A stretch of 64,000 nt of DNA from Burkholderia sp. D-99. Its GTDB lineage: Bacteria > Pseudomonadota > Gammaproteobacteria > Burkholderiales > Burkholderiaceae. This document shows, one piece after another, positions 53,245 through 62,607 of the stretch. The DNA lies in assembly GCF_011605345.1 (NCBI RefSeq), contig NZ_JAAOXM010000004.1:434001-498000 (forward strand), written 5' to 3'. A model generated the notes under the pieces. It was not told where the DNA came from, did not search any database, and saw only the letters and a program-made list of their open reading frames with translations. Position numbers and translations under genes: made by a program. How positions within the stretch are numbered: the stretch's first letter is position 1; each line of letters begins with the position of its first letter.

Positions 53245-53625
53245 ATGCCCATCATGATCGACGTTTCCTCCATCACCGACGCGTTTGCCCCGAGCGGCGA
53301 GCCGACGCAGTACCGCGTTTCTCCCGAGAAACTGATTGCCGGCGACCCGCTGCAAACGCTCACGCCCGGCTTCGCGAGCCCGTGCGGCCGTTTCTCGACC
53401 GGCATCTGGGAAAGCACGCCCGGCTGCTGGCACGTCGCGTACACCGAAGCGGAATACTGCGAGATCCTCGAAGGCACGTCGGTGATCACCGACCTCGAAG
53501 GAAACCGGAAGACCCTGCGCACCGGCCATCGTTTCGTGATTCCACCGGGCTTTCGCGGCACGTGGGAAGTCGTCGAACGCACGCGGAAGATCTTCGTCGC
53601 ATACGACGAGCAGCCGCCCGAATGA
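53245..53625 (+). CDS. Cupin-domain protein (DUF861/EutQ-like)
   Basis: The 126-residue protein has the (S)-ureidoglycine-aminohydrolase-like cupin pattern FSTGIWESTPGCWHVAYTEAEYCEILEG and HRFVIPPGFRGTWEV. Such small proteins often sit beside amino-acid or polyamine genes; the substrate is unknown. A second ATG at 53254 is possible. It is convergent-free: the ankyrin gene runs away upstream and the LysR follows. Confidence 0.8.
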   Translation: MPIMIDVSSITDAFAPSGEPTQYRVSPEKLIAGDPLQTLTPGFASPCGRFSTGIWESTPGCWHVAYTEAEYCEILEGTSVITDLEGNRKTLRTGHRFVIPPGFRGTWEVVERTRKIFVAYDEQPPE

Positions 53626-53746
53626 GCGGCGAACGGGCGCGACTGATGCAACATCGCGCCCCAATTTGCCACGCACATCCACGCCGATGACACGGCATTG
53701 ACACACGCGGCCGGTAAGTTCCGCTCGTCTCGTCCCGTGTGTCGCC

Positions 53747-54634
53747 ATGCTTGCCCTGCTTCTCGCCGCCTTCTACGAAACCGCCCGTCAAGGGAGCGTG
53801 ACCGCGGCCGCGAAGCGCCTCGACGTGAGCCAGCCGACGATCACGTCGCGCATCCAGCAGCTCGAACGCCACTACGGCGTCGAGCTGTTCCATCGCCGCG
53901 GCAACCGTCTCGATCTCAGCGACGCCGGCGCAGCGCTGATGCCGATGATCGGCCAGATGCTGCAGATGGAGAACGACATCGATTTCGCGCTGCGCAACGA
54001 GCGCGAACTGCACACGGGCAACCTGCGGGTCGGCACGACCGGCCCGTTCTACATCCTGCCGGCGATCGCCGCATTCCGCCGCCAGTATCCGGCCGTGAAG
54101 ATCAGCATCGAGATCGGCAACTCGCAACAGGTGCTCGATGCGCTCGTCGATTTTCGTGTCGACGTCGCCGTGTCGTCGCAGCGCGACGACGATCCGCGTT
54201 TCGTCCGGCATACGATCGCGAACGATCCACTGGTGCTGGTCGTGCACCGCTCGCATCCGCTCGCCGCGCGTGACTCGATCGCGCTCGCGACGCTGGCCCG
54301 CGAGACGCTGCTGCTGCGCGAGGCCGGCTCGCGCACACGTGCGCTGATGGAGCACGTGCTGAAGCACGCGGGCATCGACGTGCCCGCGAACGCGATCGAG
54401 CTCGGCAGCCGCGAAGCGATCCGCGAAGCCGTGCGGCACGACATGGGCTGCACGCTGATGCCGCGCGGCGAGGTCGGCGCGCATCCGGAGCTGCGCGCGA
54501 TCGCGCTCGCCGACGATCTGCCGCCGATGCACGAATACCTGTATTACCTCGACGCGCGCGCCGGTACGCGGCTGATTACCGCGTTCATGGCCAACGTCGA
54601 ACGCCGCGACGAACGCACGCCGGCGCGCGCATAA
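53747..54634 (+). CDS. LysR-family regulator
   Basis: A 295-residue LysR protein. The N-terminal helix-turn-helix is VTAAAKRLDVSQPTITSRIQQLERHYGVELF, followed by an effector domain with the LRVGTTGPFYILPAIAAF entry. The resemblance is to regulators of phosphonate or organophosphate use, which suits the phospholipase/phosphatase genes behind it on the other strand. The stop is 12 bases from the convergent HAD gene. The ligand is unknown. Confidence 0.9.
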   Translation: MLALLLAAFYETARQGSVTAAAKRLDVSQPTITSRIQQLERHYGVELFHRRGNRLDLSDAGAALMPMIGQMLQMENDIDFALRNERELHTGNLRVGTTGPFYILPAIAAFRRQYPAVKISIEIGNSQQVLDALVDFRVDVAVSSQRDDDPRFVRHTIANDPLVLVVHRSHPLAARDSIALATLARETLLLREAGSRTRALMEHVLKHAGIDVPANAIELGSREAIREAVRHDMGCTLMPRGEVGAHPELRAIALADDLPPMHEYLYYLDARAGTRLITAFMANVERRDERTPARA

Positions 54635-54646
54635 CGACGCGCACGT

Positions 54647-55333
54647 TCACGCCGTTTCGAACAGGTCGACGATCTGCCAGCCTCGCTGCATCGCCACCGT
54701 GCGCAAGCGTTCATCCGGATTGGTCGCGACCGCATCGGTCACCTTCTCGAGCAACGGCACGTCGTTGTGCGAATCGCTGTAGAACCAGCTGCGTTCGAAA
54801 TCCGTCCACGCGAGGCCGAGCGACGCGAGCCATGCGTCGGTGCGCACGATCTTCCCTTCGCGATAGCTCGGCACGCCGGCCGGGCGGCCCGTATAGCGCG
54901 ACTCGGGCCGTCCGTCGACGGTCTCCAGCTCGCAGGCGATCAGCGCGTCGATGCCGAACGCGCGCGCGATCGGCCGCGTGATGAAAGCGTTCGTCGCGGT
55001 GACGACGCAGCACAGGTCGCCGCGCGCGCGATGATGGCGCACGAGCTCGAGCGCGGCCGGCGAAATCGCGGGCCGCACGACGTCGGCCATGAAGCACGCG
55101 TGCCAGTGCGCGAGCCGTTCGCGCGAGTATCGTGCGAGCGGCGCGAGCATGTCGCACAGGTGCGCATGGATGTCGAGCGTGCCGGCCGCATAGCCGGCTG
55201 AAAATGCCGCGTCGATGCGGTCGAATTCGGCCGCGTCGACGAGGCCGTGCTCGACCATGAAACGGCCCCAGGCCTGGTCGCTGTCGAACGGAATGAGGGT
55301 GAGGTCGAGATCGAAAAGCGCGAGTTGCGTCAT
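54647..55333 (-). CDS. HAD-IB phosphatase (SerB-like)
   Basis: The 228-residue protein has HAD motif I D8-x-D10-x-T12 (FDLDLTLI), a helical cap, motif II near VVTATNAF, and the final motif with YSDSHNDVPLL. It is cytoplasmic. HAD-IB enzymes hydrolyse phosphoserine and similar phosphomonoesters. Being behind the phospholipase C gene, it might process the released phosphocholine/phosphoethanolamine or related product, but this is inference from order only. Confidence 0.85.
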   Translation of the reverse strand: MTQLALFDLDLTLIPFDSDQAWGRFMVEHGLVDAAEFDRIDAAFSAGYAAGTLDIHAHLCDMLAPLARYSRERLAHWHACFMADVVRPAISPAALELVRHHRARGDLCCVVTATNAFITRPIARAFGIDALIACELETVDGRPESRYTGRPAGVPSYREGKIVRTDAWLASLGLAWTDFERSWFYSDSHNDVPLLEKVTDAVATNPDERLRTVAMQRGWQIVDLFETA

Positions 55334-55473
55334 CGAATGAAGCGTCGTGTGAACAGGAAGGAATGAAAAACGCGCGGCCTCGCCCACGCGAAGCCGCGCA
55401 CAAAAGCCGCCGGCGCGGGTCGGCGCGCCGGCGGCACCCGGTGATGCGACGCCGGCCGCACGGCCGGCGTCCG

Positions 55474-57612
55474 TCAGCTGGACACGCCCATCGCCGGATC
55501 GCTGATGCTGTCCTTGCCGGTCTCGACGCGGCCCGCGAAGCGGCGCACGAGGCCGTTCTCGGCCGCCAGCGTGAAGTCGTACCAGCCGTTCGACGCGGCG
55601 AGCGTCCAGTACGGCTCGACCTGCATCCCGGCCGGCACCGCGTAGCTCCACGGGCCGTCGGTGCGGTACGCGTTCGACGTGACCGTGACCTGGCTCGCCG
55701 CGTTGCCGACGTTCATGATCGTCAGGTACACGGCATCGTTCGCCGGGTCGTAGCACACGCGGATTTCCGGCACGGGGCCACTCGCGGCCTGCGCGACGTT
55801 GCCCTGGAATTCGCGCAGGAAGCCGTTCGGCCCGAGCACCCACAGGTCGTAGTTGCCGGCATCGTCGGCCACCGCGCGCCACGAATCCGACAGCTGCTTG
55901 CCCGCTTCGACCGTATAGCGGCGCGGCGCGCGATCGAGATGCAGCTTGTCGTACACATGGAACACCGCGCCGACCGTACCCGTGTTGCTGAAGGTGAGCC
56001 ACAGCAGCCCGCCCGATACATCGGCGCTCGCGCTCGTATGCAGCTCGTATGGCAACGCACGTGAGGGCCGCGTGCCCTGCGGCTGCACCGGCATCTGCTG
56101 CGACGCGACCGGCGGCACGGGCACCGCGCCCATCAGCGCCTGCTGCACGTGCTGCGCATCGGCCGCGGCCTTGGTCGGCGCCGGCAGCGACGTCGTCGGG
56201 TTGCCGTTCGGGTTCCTGAAATTGAACGCCGACGTCATGTCGCCGCACACCGCGCGGCGCCACGGGCTGATGTTCGGCTCCTGCACGCCGAAGCGCTGCT
56301 CCAGAAAGCGCAGCACCGACGTATGGTCGAACACTTCCGAGTTGACCCAGCCGCCCGTGCTCCACGGCGACACGACGAACATCGGCACGCGCGGGCCGGG
56401 CCCGTACGGGCGGCCGTCCGGCGCGAGCGGCGACGAATCGCCGGGCGGGTTCGGCAGCGTGAAGTACTCGTACTGCGTGGTCACGGTCGACTTGCCCGCA
56501 TACGTGCCGTCCGTGTTGCGCGACGGCGGGTTCGGCGGCGGCATGTGATCGAAGAAGCCGTCGTTCTCGTCGTAGTTCACGAACAGCACGGTCTTGCTCC
56601 ACACGTCCGGATTCGCAGTCAGCGTGTCGAGCAGGCGCTGCAGGTAGTACGCGCCCTGCCCCGGCGTCGACGCGCCCGGGTGCTCGCAGTACGCGGTCGG
56701 CGACACGATCCAGCTCACCTGCGGCATCCGGTTCGCCGCGATGTCGTCGGCGAGCGACTGCAGGAAGCCGCCATCGGGCATCGTGTTGCCGATCCCCTTG
56801 TACAGCGGCGACAGCGCCTCCATCGCAGGCGTGTACGGCGCGTTCGGCGAGCCCGGCACGGTTTCGTTGACCTTGCGGAACGTCGCGAAGCCCGCGAGCG
56901 GGTTGTCGGTGTAGTTGTCCGGCATGTTCTGGTAGACCTTCCAGCTCACGCCCGACGCCTGCAGGCGCTCCGGGTAGGTCGTCCACGTGAGGCCCGTCTT
57001 CGACGAACCCAGGCCGTCCCAGCCGTCGTTGTTCACGACGGCCGTGTTCGAGCCGGTCGGGCCGTTCGTGCCGGTCCACAGGAAGATCCGGTTCGAGTTC
57101 GTGCCGCCGTGCAGCGAGCAGTGGTACGCGTCGCAGACGGTAAACGCATTCGCGAGCGCGAAGTGAAACGGCAGGTCGGACTGGCGCAGGTAGCCCATCG
57201 ACGCATCGCCCTTCGACGCGGGCCATGCGGTCATCCGGCCGTTGTCCCACGCCGAATGCGAATCGGTCCACGAGTGCGCGCCGCCGACGAGCAGCGCATT
57301 GCCCTTCGTGCTGTCGAGGTAGAACGGCAGCACCGGACGCTTGCCGTCGTTCTGCTGCCACACGGGCGTGCCGCCCGGCTGCGGGATCGTCAGCCGATCG
57401 CCGAAGCCGCGCACGCCGGGCATCGTGCCGAAGTAATGGTCGAACGAGCGGTTTTCCTGCATGAAGATCACGACGTGCTGGACGTCGTTGATCGTGCCCG
57501 TCTGGTTGTTGGCGGGAATCGCGAGCGCACGCCGGATCGCCGGCGGGAACATCGAGAAGGCCGTGCCGGCAGCGGCGGCACGGAGAAACGAGCGGCGGTC
57601 GATGGAAGTCAT
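55474..57612 (-). CDS. plcN: Phosphocholine-specific phospholipase C (TAT-exported)
   Basis: The 712-residue protein starts with a twin-arginine signal (DRRSFLRAAAAGTAFSMF). The phosphoesterase domain (about 40-480) has the conserved QHVVIFMQENRSFDHYFGTM start, HSWTDSH, and FVNYDENDGFFDH. Two C-terminal DUF756 beta domains (about 505-600 and 605-700) complete the usual 700-residue layout. It cleaves phosphatidylcholine and sphingomyelin outside the cell and helps phosphate scavenging. A 37-base gap separates it from the small lipoprotein gene upstream. Confidence 0.93.
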   Translation of the reverse strand: MTSIDRRSFLRAAAAGTAFSMFPPAIRRALAIPANNQTGTINDVQHVVIFMQENRSFDHYFGTMPGVRGFGDRLTIPQPGGTPVWQQNDGKRPVLPFYLDSTKGNALLVGGAHSWTDSHSAWDNGRMTAWPASKGDASMGYLRQSDLPFHFALANAFTVCDAYHCSLHGGTNSNRIFLWTGTNGPTGSNTAVVNNDGWDGLGSSKTGLTWTTYPERLQASGVSWKVYQNMPDNYTDNPLAGFATFRKVNETVPGSPNAPYTPAMEALSPLYKGIGNTMPDGGFLQSLADDIAANRMPQVSWIVSPTAYCEHPGASTPGQGAYYLQRLLDTLTANPDVWSKTVLFVNYDENDGFFDHMPPPNPPSRNTDGTYAGKSTVTTQYEYFTLPNPPGDSSPLAPDGRPYGPGPRVPMFVVSPWSTGGWVNSEVFDHTSVLRFLEQRFGVQEPNISPWRRAVCGDMTSAFNFRNPNGNPTTSLPAPTKAAADAQHVQQALMGAVPVPPVASQQMPVQPQGTRPSRALPYELHTSASADVSGGLLWLTFSNTGTVGAVFHVYDKLHLDRAPRRYTVEAGKQLSDSWRAVADDAGNYDLWVLGPNGFLREFQGNVAQAASGPVPEIRVCYDPANDAVYLTIMNVGNAASQVTVTSNAYRTDGPWSYAVPAGMQVEPYWTLAASNGWYDFTLAAENGLVRRFAGRVETGKDSISDPAMGVSS

Positions 57613-57649
57613 GATCGGGAAGGAAGGTCGTTCCGGAAAGGCGCGCGCG

Positions 57650-57910
57650 TCACGGCGCGCAGCGCAGCTGCGAGTTCAGCAACGGCGACGGCAGCGCGGC
57701 CGTGCCCGACGCGGCGCACGGGCCGGCGCCCGGCAGCGCGACGATCGGCACCGGCGCGCTCGCGCCGCCGGCGCCGGCCGGCGCGGCATTCGCCTTCGCG
57801 GCGCTGGCGGCCGTGCCGCCCGAATCGTCGCCGCCGCATCCGGCAACCAGCGCGCTCAGCACGCAGGCGGCGAGCGCGACGCGCACGCGGCGCAGGTCAG
57901 TGAGGTTCAT
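57650..57910 (-). CDS. Small lipoprotein
   Basis: The 86-residue protein has a lipoprotein signal ending LSALVAG with Cys25, followed by Gly/Ala/Pro-rich sequence and two cysteines (GPCAAS and LRCAP). It has no known family. It lies between the AP-like lipoprotein gene (12-base gap) and the phospholipase C gene (37 bases), so it is probably co-transcribed and could help anchor or fold them. GGAG precedes the ATG. Confidence 0.7.
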   Translation of the reverse strand: MNLTDLRRVRVALAACVLSALVAGCGGDDSGGTAASAAKANAAPAGAGGASAPVPIVALPGAGPCAASGTAALPSPLLNSQLRCAP

Positions 57911-57922
57911 GTCGGCACTCCG

Positions 57923-60043
57923 TCAGTGAAGGATCGTCGACAGCGGCTTGCCCGAGCCCGCGACCGACTGCAGTTCGGTTTCAGTCACGACGCGGTTCCA
58001 CATCGCGACGTCGGAGAAGCTCTCGACGTTCGGCTTCACCGTCGTGCACGCGTTGACCGTGTAGCCGCCGCTGTAATGGCTGGCCGGATAGCCGCACGCG
58101 AGCATGTGGTACTGGCCCGTGCCGTCCTCGTTCACGCCGAAGGTCTTCGTGCCGAGGCCCGGCAGCGCGGCCGCCGACACCGTCAGCGGCGTGCTCTGCT
58201 TCTGCTCGCCGAGCACCGGGTCGAACGTGTAGGCCGTCATCGTCTTGCCGACGGTGTCGATCACGAACGCCGCGTACACCCATTGGTTCGCGCTCACGCT
58301 CATCGTCTTCAGGTCGTTGCGGTTGGTGCCGTCGCCCGCGTTGTACTGGATGTTGCACGTGCCCGACGGCGCGCCCGACGCCTGCGGGAACAGCCCGATC
58401 GCAATGCCCGCGTTCTTGCCGCTCTGCCAGTTCTTGTTCGCGAACACCGGCGTGCCGAAGCCGACCACGTCGGTACACGGCGTCTTCAGCCACATGCCGA
58501 TGGTGAACTGCGCCTGCGTCGCAATGTCGGCGTTCTGCACCAGCTTGTAGCCGTCGTAGCCGTTCGTGTCGACGGTCTGCGTCGTCACCTGCAGCGCCTG
58601 CCCGCCGAACGGATCGGCGGTCAGCGAGCCGCCGTTCGCGGCGGCCGAGAACGAGCCCATCGTGCTCGCGTTCAACGCATCGACGGCCGGCAGCGCGCCG
58701 AACGGGTAGTACGACGCGAGGCCGTTCTTCAGGGTCGTCGCGAGCGGCGGCGGCGGGGGCGGCGGCGGCACGTACGCGATCCGCGCGATGCTGCCGAGCG
58801 GCGCGGCGCCCGCCGTCACCACGTAGTCGAAGCTGTAGGTGCCGGCCGCGGTCAGGCCGAGATTGCTGTCGGTGTAGGTCGTCGTGCCGGCCGGCAGCGT
58901 CGCGATCTGCTGGCCCGCGCGGTACACCGCGATCGCGCCGCTCGCGGGCGCGGCCCACGTCAGCACGACGCTGTGGCCGTCGGCGCTGGCCGCGCCGGCG
59001 AGTTGGGACACCGGCTGCGCACCGATCAGTTCGCCGCCGTCCATTTCATACGCGGACGGAGCCGGCAGCGCGCCGAGTTGCGCGAGCACGGTCGGCGCGA
59101 CGTCCGCGATGCTGGCGCGCGTGTGCAGGTCGGCCAGCGATGCCGGCTGCGCGGCGCTGCCCAGCCGCCCGTTGTCGGCCTGGTTCATCGCGACGAAGGT
59201 CGTCGATTCGGGCAAGAGCGGCAGCCCGTCGCTGCCGCCCGCCGCGTTCAGGCCGTGGCCGCCGGTGACGACGACCAGCCAGTTCTCCTTGTTGCGCTTC
59301 GCGGTTTCGGCGACGAGCGCGCCGACGGCCGCGTCGAGCTGCTGAAGCGTGTTCGCATACGCCGATGCGCCGAGGCCGTAGTTCAGCGCCGCGTCCTGCG
59401 CCGAGTGGTACTGCGCGACGACCAGCGAGTAGCCCTGCTGGATCATCGTGGCGCCTTGCTGCGTGACGCAGCTGTCGACCGCCGCGCAGTTCGCGAGCGT
59501 GTCGAGGCTGCCCGCGTTGCGCCCGGCCGTCAGCAGCGACGCGAGCGCCGGCGACCCGACGGCCGCGCCGAGCAGGCCCGCGTTCGCGGTCTTCAGCGTG
59601 TCGAAGGCGGTCGGCGCCTGCAACGCCTGGTTCGGTGCGTCGGACAGCACCTGGTGACGATTGCCCCACGCGCCGGTGAGCAGCGTGGCCCAGCTCGGCG
59701 TGTCGAGGTTCGGCTGCTGCGACAGCAGGCCGTTGACGCCGCCGCTGTACGCGGGCGCGACGTGCAGCTTCGCGAGATTCGGCAGCGTGCCGCCCGCAAT
59801 GCCGGCCGCGAGCGCCGCATACGTGACGCCGTCGAGCTCGATCACGAGCGCGCGGTTCGCGACCTGCTGGCCCGGCGGGTTGCCGCCGTTGCCCTTGCCG
59901 TTATCGGTGCCGCCGGAGCCGCCGGCCGCATTCGCCGACGGCCCGGCCGCACCGCCCGTGCCATCCATGTTGCCGCCGCACGCGCCGAGCGCGCCGACCA
60001 AGGTCAGCCCGCACAGCAGTTGCGCGAGAGTGGTCTTCCGCAT
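57923..60043 (-). CDS. Alkaline-phosphatase-like lipoprotein with Fn3 and LamG domains
   Basis: The 706-residue protein begins with a lipobox (LVGALGAC, Cys22) and a Gly/Asn-rich linker. An alkaline-phosphatase/nucleotide-pyrophosphatase-like domain follows (about 63-330: RALVIELDG, NLDTPSWATLLTG with the candidate Thr nucleophile, GGHGLNAAGG). Then come an Fn3-like domain (about 335-420), an eight-proline linker (about 425-433), and a LamG/concanavalin domain to the end. It is a surface phosphoesterase that may hold a glycan or lipid with LamG. AGGGGGAAAC precedes the ATG. Confidence 0.85.
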   Translation of the reverse strand: MRKTTLAQLLCGLTLVGALGACGGNMDGTGGAAGPSANAAGGSGGTDNGKGNGGNPPGQQVANRALVIELDGVTYAALAAGIAGGTLPNLAKLHVAPAYSGGVNGLLSQQPNLDTPSWATLLTGAWGNRHQVLSDAPNQALQAPTAFDTLKTANAGLLGAAVGSPALASLLTAGRNAGSLDTLANCAAVDSCVTQQGATMIQQGYSLVVAQYHSAQDAALNYGLGASAYANTLQQLDAAVGALVAETAKRNKENWLVVVTGGHGLNAAGGSDGLPLLPESTTFVAMNQADNGRLGSAAQPASLADLHTRASIADVAPTVLAQLGALPAPSAYEMDGGELIGAQPVSQLAGAASADGHSVVLTWAAPASGAIAVYRAGQQIATLPAGTTTYTDSNLGLTAAGTYSFDYVVTAGAAPLGSIARIAYVPPPPPPPPLATTLKNGLASYYPFGALPAVDALNASTMGSFSAAANGGSLTADPFGGQALQVTTQTVDTNGYDGYKLVQNADIATQAQFTIGMWLKTPCTDVVGFGTPVFANKNWQSGKNAGIAIGLFPQASGAPSGTCNIQYNAGDGTNRNDLKTMSVSANQWVYAAFVIDTVGKTMTAYTFDPVLGEQKQSTPLTVSAAALPGLGTKTFGVNEDGTGQYHMLACGYPASHYSGGYTVNACTTVKPNVESFSDVAMWNRVVTETELQSVAGSGKPLSTILH

Positions 60044-60206
60044 GTTTCCCCCTGACTGGACTATCCGGACACGCCCGGAGATCTGCCCGGATTCTGCTCA
60101 GGGGATGCGATGCGCGTATTTCGTTTTGCAGAAGCGCGCCGATACAGGTATCAGCTTTTTTGGGGGGAGCCGGCCAGGTGGAACGACCGGCCCGCCGGCG
60201 TAAACG

Positions 60207-61376
60207 TTACCGCCGGCCGTCGAGCGCCTCGAGGATCCCGTACGCGGCCTTCACGCGGTCCTCGTTCGGATAGCTGCGGTTCGCGAGCATCACGATCGCG
60301 ATCCGCTTCGAGGGAACGAACGCCACATAGGTACTGAAGCCGTTGGTCGAGCCCGTCTTGTTGATCCACGTATCCGCGCTCGGCGCGAGCGGCGGCTTGA
60401 TCGCGGTGGCCTGCACCCCGTCGCGCAGCATCTTCATCGAGTTGCCCTCGAGCAGCGTCGGCAGCGCGACCGGATACGGATACTGCTCCCAGATCAGGTC
60501 CTGCGTCAGCGGCCCTGCGCGGAAATAGCCGGTGTGCGTGCGTTCGAGCGCGCGCTGCAGGCGCGGCGCGGTGTCGATCAGCCCCATGTTCGCCTGCACG
60601 AAGCGCAGCAGATCCGCCGCCGTGGTCCGCACGCCGTACGCCGGCTGCCACAGCATGCCGCCCGTCATCCGGATCGGCTTGCCGTCCTGCGTATAGCCCT
60701 GTGCATAGTCGGCCTGCCGCGCGTCGGGCACGTTGATGTACGTGTGCGTCATCCCGAGCGCGGGAAAGAGCCGCTGCTCCATCAGCGCCGCGAAATCCTT
60801 GTGCATCGCCTTCGCGGTGAGCCACCCGAGCATCCCGATCGCGACGTTCGAATACGTGCGATACGTGCCCGGCGCATAGGCGGGCCGCCACGCGTCGAGA
60901 TAGCGGATCAGGTCCGCGTCGTTGCGGATGTTGTCCGGCACCTGCAGCGGCATGCCCCCGGGCGTATGCGTGCCGAGATTGAGCAGCGTCACGACGCCGA
61001 ACGGCTTGCCCTGCAGCGCGGGCAGGTACTTGCCGGCCGGGTCGGCAAGCGACAGTTCGCCGCCCTCCTGCGCGTCGGCCGCCAGCGTCGCGGTCAGCGT
61101 CTTGCTGACGGAGCCGATTTCGAACAGCGTGTCGCCGGTGACGGGCTTGCCGGTTTGCGTCGACATCACGCCGTAGTCGAACACGTAGGGCTTGCCGTCG
61201 GCGACGATGCCGATGGCCATGCCGGGAATCGCGTACTGCTTCATCAGCGGCGCGATGTGGCGGGTCACGGTGTCGTGAAGGTCGTCCTGGGTGACGGCGG
61301 CCGCGCGGCCGGCCGTGGCAGTGGCGCACACGGCGACGAACAGGGTCGCGGCGAAGCGTGTCGCGTTGAATCGCAT
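60207..61376 (-). CDS. ampC: Class C beta-lactamase (AmpC type)
   Basis: The 389-residue protein has a signal peptide (to about residue 27) and the class C motifs: S89-x-x-K92 (SVSK), Y-S-N in TYRTYSNVAIG, and K-T-G in WINKTGSTNG. It is periplasmic and hydrolyses cephalosporins. The ampR gene that usually stands divergently is not next to it: the region to the right holds a dyad and then an alpha/beta hydrolase on the same strand. The ATG at 61376 makes a proper signal peptide. Confidence 0.93.
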   Translation of the reverse strand: MRFNATRFAATLFVAVCATATAGRAAAVTQDDLHDTVTRHIAPLMKQYAIPGMAIGIVADGKPYVFDYGVMSTQTGKPVTGDTLFEIGSVSKTLTATLAADAQEGGELSLADPAGKYLPALQGKPFGVVTLLNLGTHTPGGMPLQVPDNIRNDADLIRYLDAWRPAYAPGTYRTYSNVAIGMLGWLTAKAMHKDFAALMEQRLFPALGMTHTYINVPDARQADYAQGYTQDGKPIRMTGGMLWQPAYGVRTTAADLLRFVQANMGLIDTAPRLQRALERTHTGYFRAGPLTQDLIWEQYPYPVALPTLLEGNSMKMLRDGVQATAIKPPLAPSADTWINKTGSTNGFSTYVAFVPSKRIAIVMLANRSYPNEDRVKAAYGILEALDGRR

Positions 61377-61489
61377 GGTTGCGGTTCCTTCGATTTCTGA
61401 TGGTTGCGTGGACAACAGATCCGGCCGCGCCCTGCGGAAATCGCAGCGGCCGGCCTGCCGAAGCAGGACTATCCGCTGTAAGCTGTCCG

Positions 61490-61511
61490 TCAACAATCGA
61501 CGTTATGTTGA
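61490..61511. promoter_or_regulatory. Dyad TCAACA-N10-TGTTGA upstream of ampC
   Basis: A perfect 6-bp inverted repeat about 115 bases before the ampC start. Its length fits a dimeric regulator site. No regulator gene is adjacent, so the factor would act from elsewhere. The rest of 61377-61724 holds no gene. Confidence 0.45.
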
Positions 61512-61724
61512 GCGAGCCTAAAGAAAAACTTATGAGGCAGGCGAAGCAGTGGCGACCGCTGCCGCCATCGCGGCACGCTCGACAGTTTGCGCGGAACATC
61601 GGGTAGCACCGTCACGCGCCCTTCGACGAGCGCGACACGTCCGGGAATTTGCCTTACCAGCGGGTCAGCATACGCGTCACGGCGCTCGCGACCCTCGGCG
61701 CCGAAACCCGACGGTTTGAGCGCG

Positions 61725-62537
61725 TCAGCCCGGCACCCGCTCGAGGAACGCCAGCAGCGCCGCGTTGAACCGCGCGGGCCGCTGCAGCGGCGCGAAATGG
61801 CTCACGCCGGGCAGGATCGTCAACGTCGCGCCCGGGATCGTCCGCGCCAGGTACGCCGCATGCTCGGCCCGGATGAATTCGTCGTGCTCGCCCAGCACGA
61901 TCGCGACCGGCACGGCGATTGCCGCGAGATCCTGCGCGCGGTAATCCGGTTGCGTGCGCATCATTTTGCTGACGGCCGCGACGAATGCATCGAACTGGTC
62001 CGGTGTCGCGGAAAGCGCCGCGTAGTCCTTGCGATGCCGCGCGAAGCAGCGGTCGAGCAGCGGGCCCGGCACCATCTCCTTCGTTCCGCTCGGGTCCATG
62101 TTGCACGCGAAGAAGAACACGCCGGCCGCACGATCCGGCGCGCGATCGGCCAGCACGAGCGCGATGCACGCGCCGTCGCTCCAGCCGATGAAGCGCGCAC
62201 GGTCGACGTGCAGCGCGTCGAGCACCGCGAGCACGTCCGACGCCATGCGTTCGTAGGAATAGGGTTGGTCGTCGCGCGTGCTGCGGCCGTGGCCGCGGCT
62301 GTCGATCACGATCGCGCGGTAGCCGGCCGCGAGCAGCGCCGGCACCTGCTTGCCCCAGTTGCCGCTGTGGCCGAGGCCGCCGTGCAGCAGCACGACCGGC
62401 GGGCCCTGGCCGAACGACGCGTGCCAGATGCGCGCGCCGTCGTGTTCCAGCCAACCTTGCTCATCGGCCGCGGGCAGCGGCGTGCCGCCTTGCGCGTCGA
62501 AGCGGACGAGGTCGTCGTCGTCGAGTTCCGCATTCAT
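61725..62537 (-). CDS. Alpha/beta hydrolase
   Basis: The 270-residue protein has the oxyanion-hole motif VVLLHGGLGHSGNW, nucleophile elbow GWSDG (Ser), the acid after VPVAIVLGEHDEF, and the catalytic His in GVSHFAPL. It has a loose lid between. No signal peptide. It resembles lactonase/esterase-type hydrolases; the substrate is unknown. The start at 62537 agrees with the fold; AGGACGGC stands before it. Confidence 0.88.
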   Translation of the reverse strand: MNAELDDDDLVRFDAQGGTPLPAADEQGWLEHDGARIWHASFGQGPPVVLLHGGLGHSGNWGKQVPALLAAGYRAIVIDSRGHGRSTRDDQPYSYERMASDVLAVLDALHVDRARFIGWSDGACIALVLADRAPDRAAGVFFFACNMDPSGTKEMVPGPLLDRCFARHRKDYAALSATPDQFDAFVAAVSKMMRTQPDYRAQDLAAIAVPVAIVLGEHDEFIRAEHAAYLARTIPGATLTILPGVSHFAPLQRPARFNAALLAFLERVPG

Positions 62538-62607
62538 CGTTCTGCCGTCCTGTCGAGGGAGACGCGCTTGCGATTGTAATGCGTGCGGCCGATGCGGCCG
62601 CAACCGG

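Noticed and set aside
57461-60055. 864-codon open frame on the plus strand
   Set aside because: It lies antisense to the phospholipase, lipoprotein and AP-LamG genes and is Arg/Ala-rich without any domain; a product of high GC in the opposite strand.
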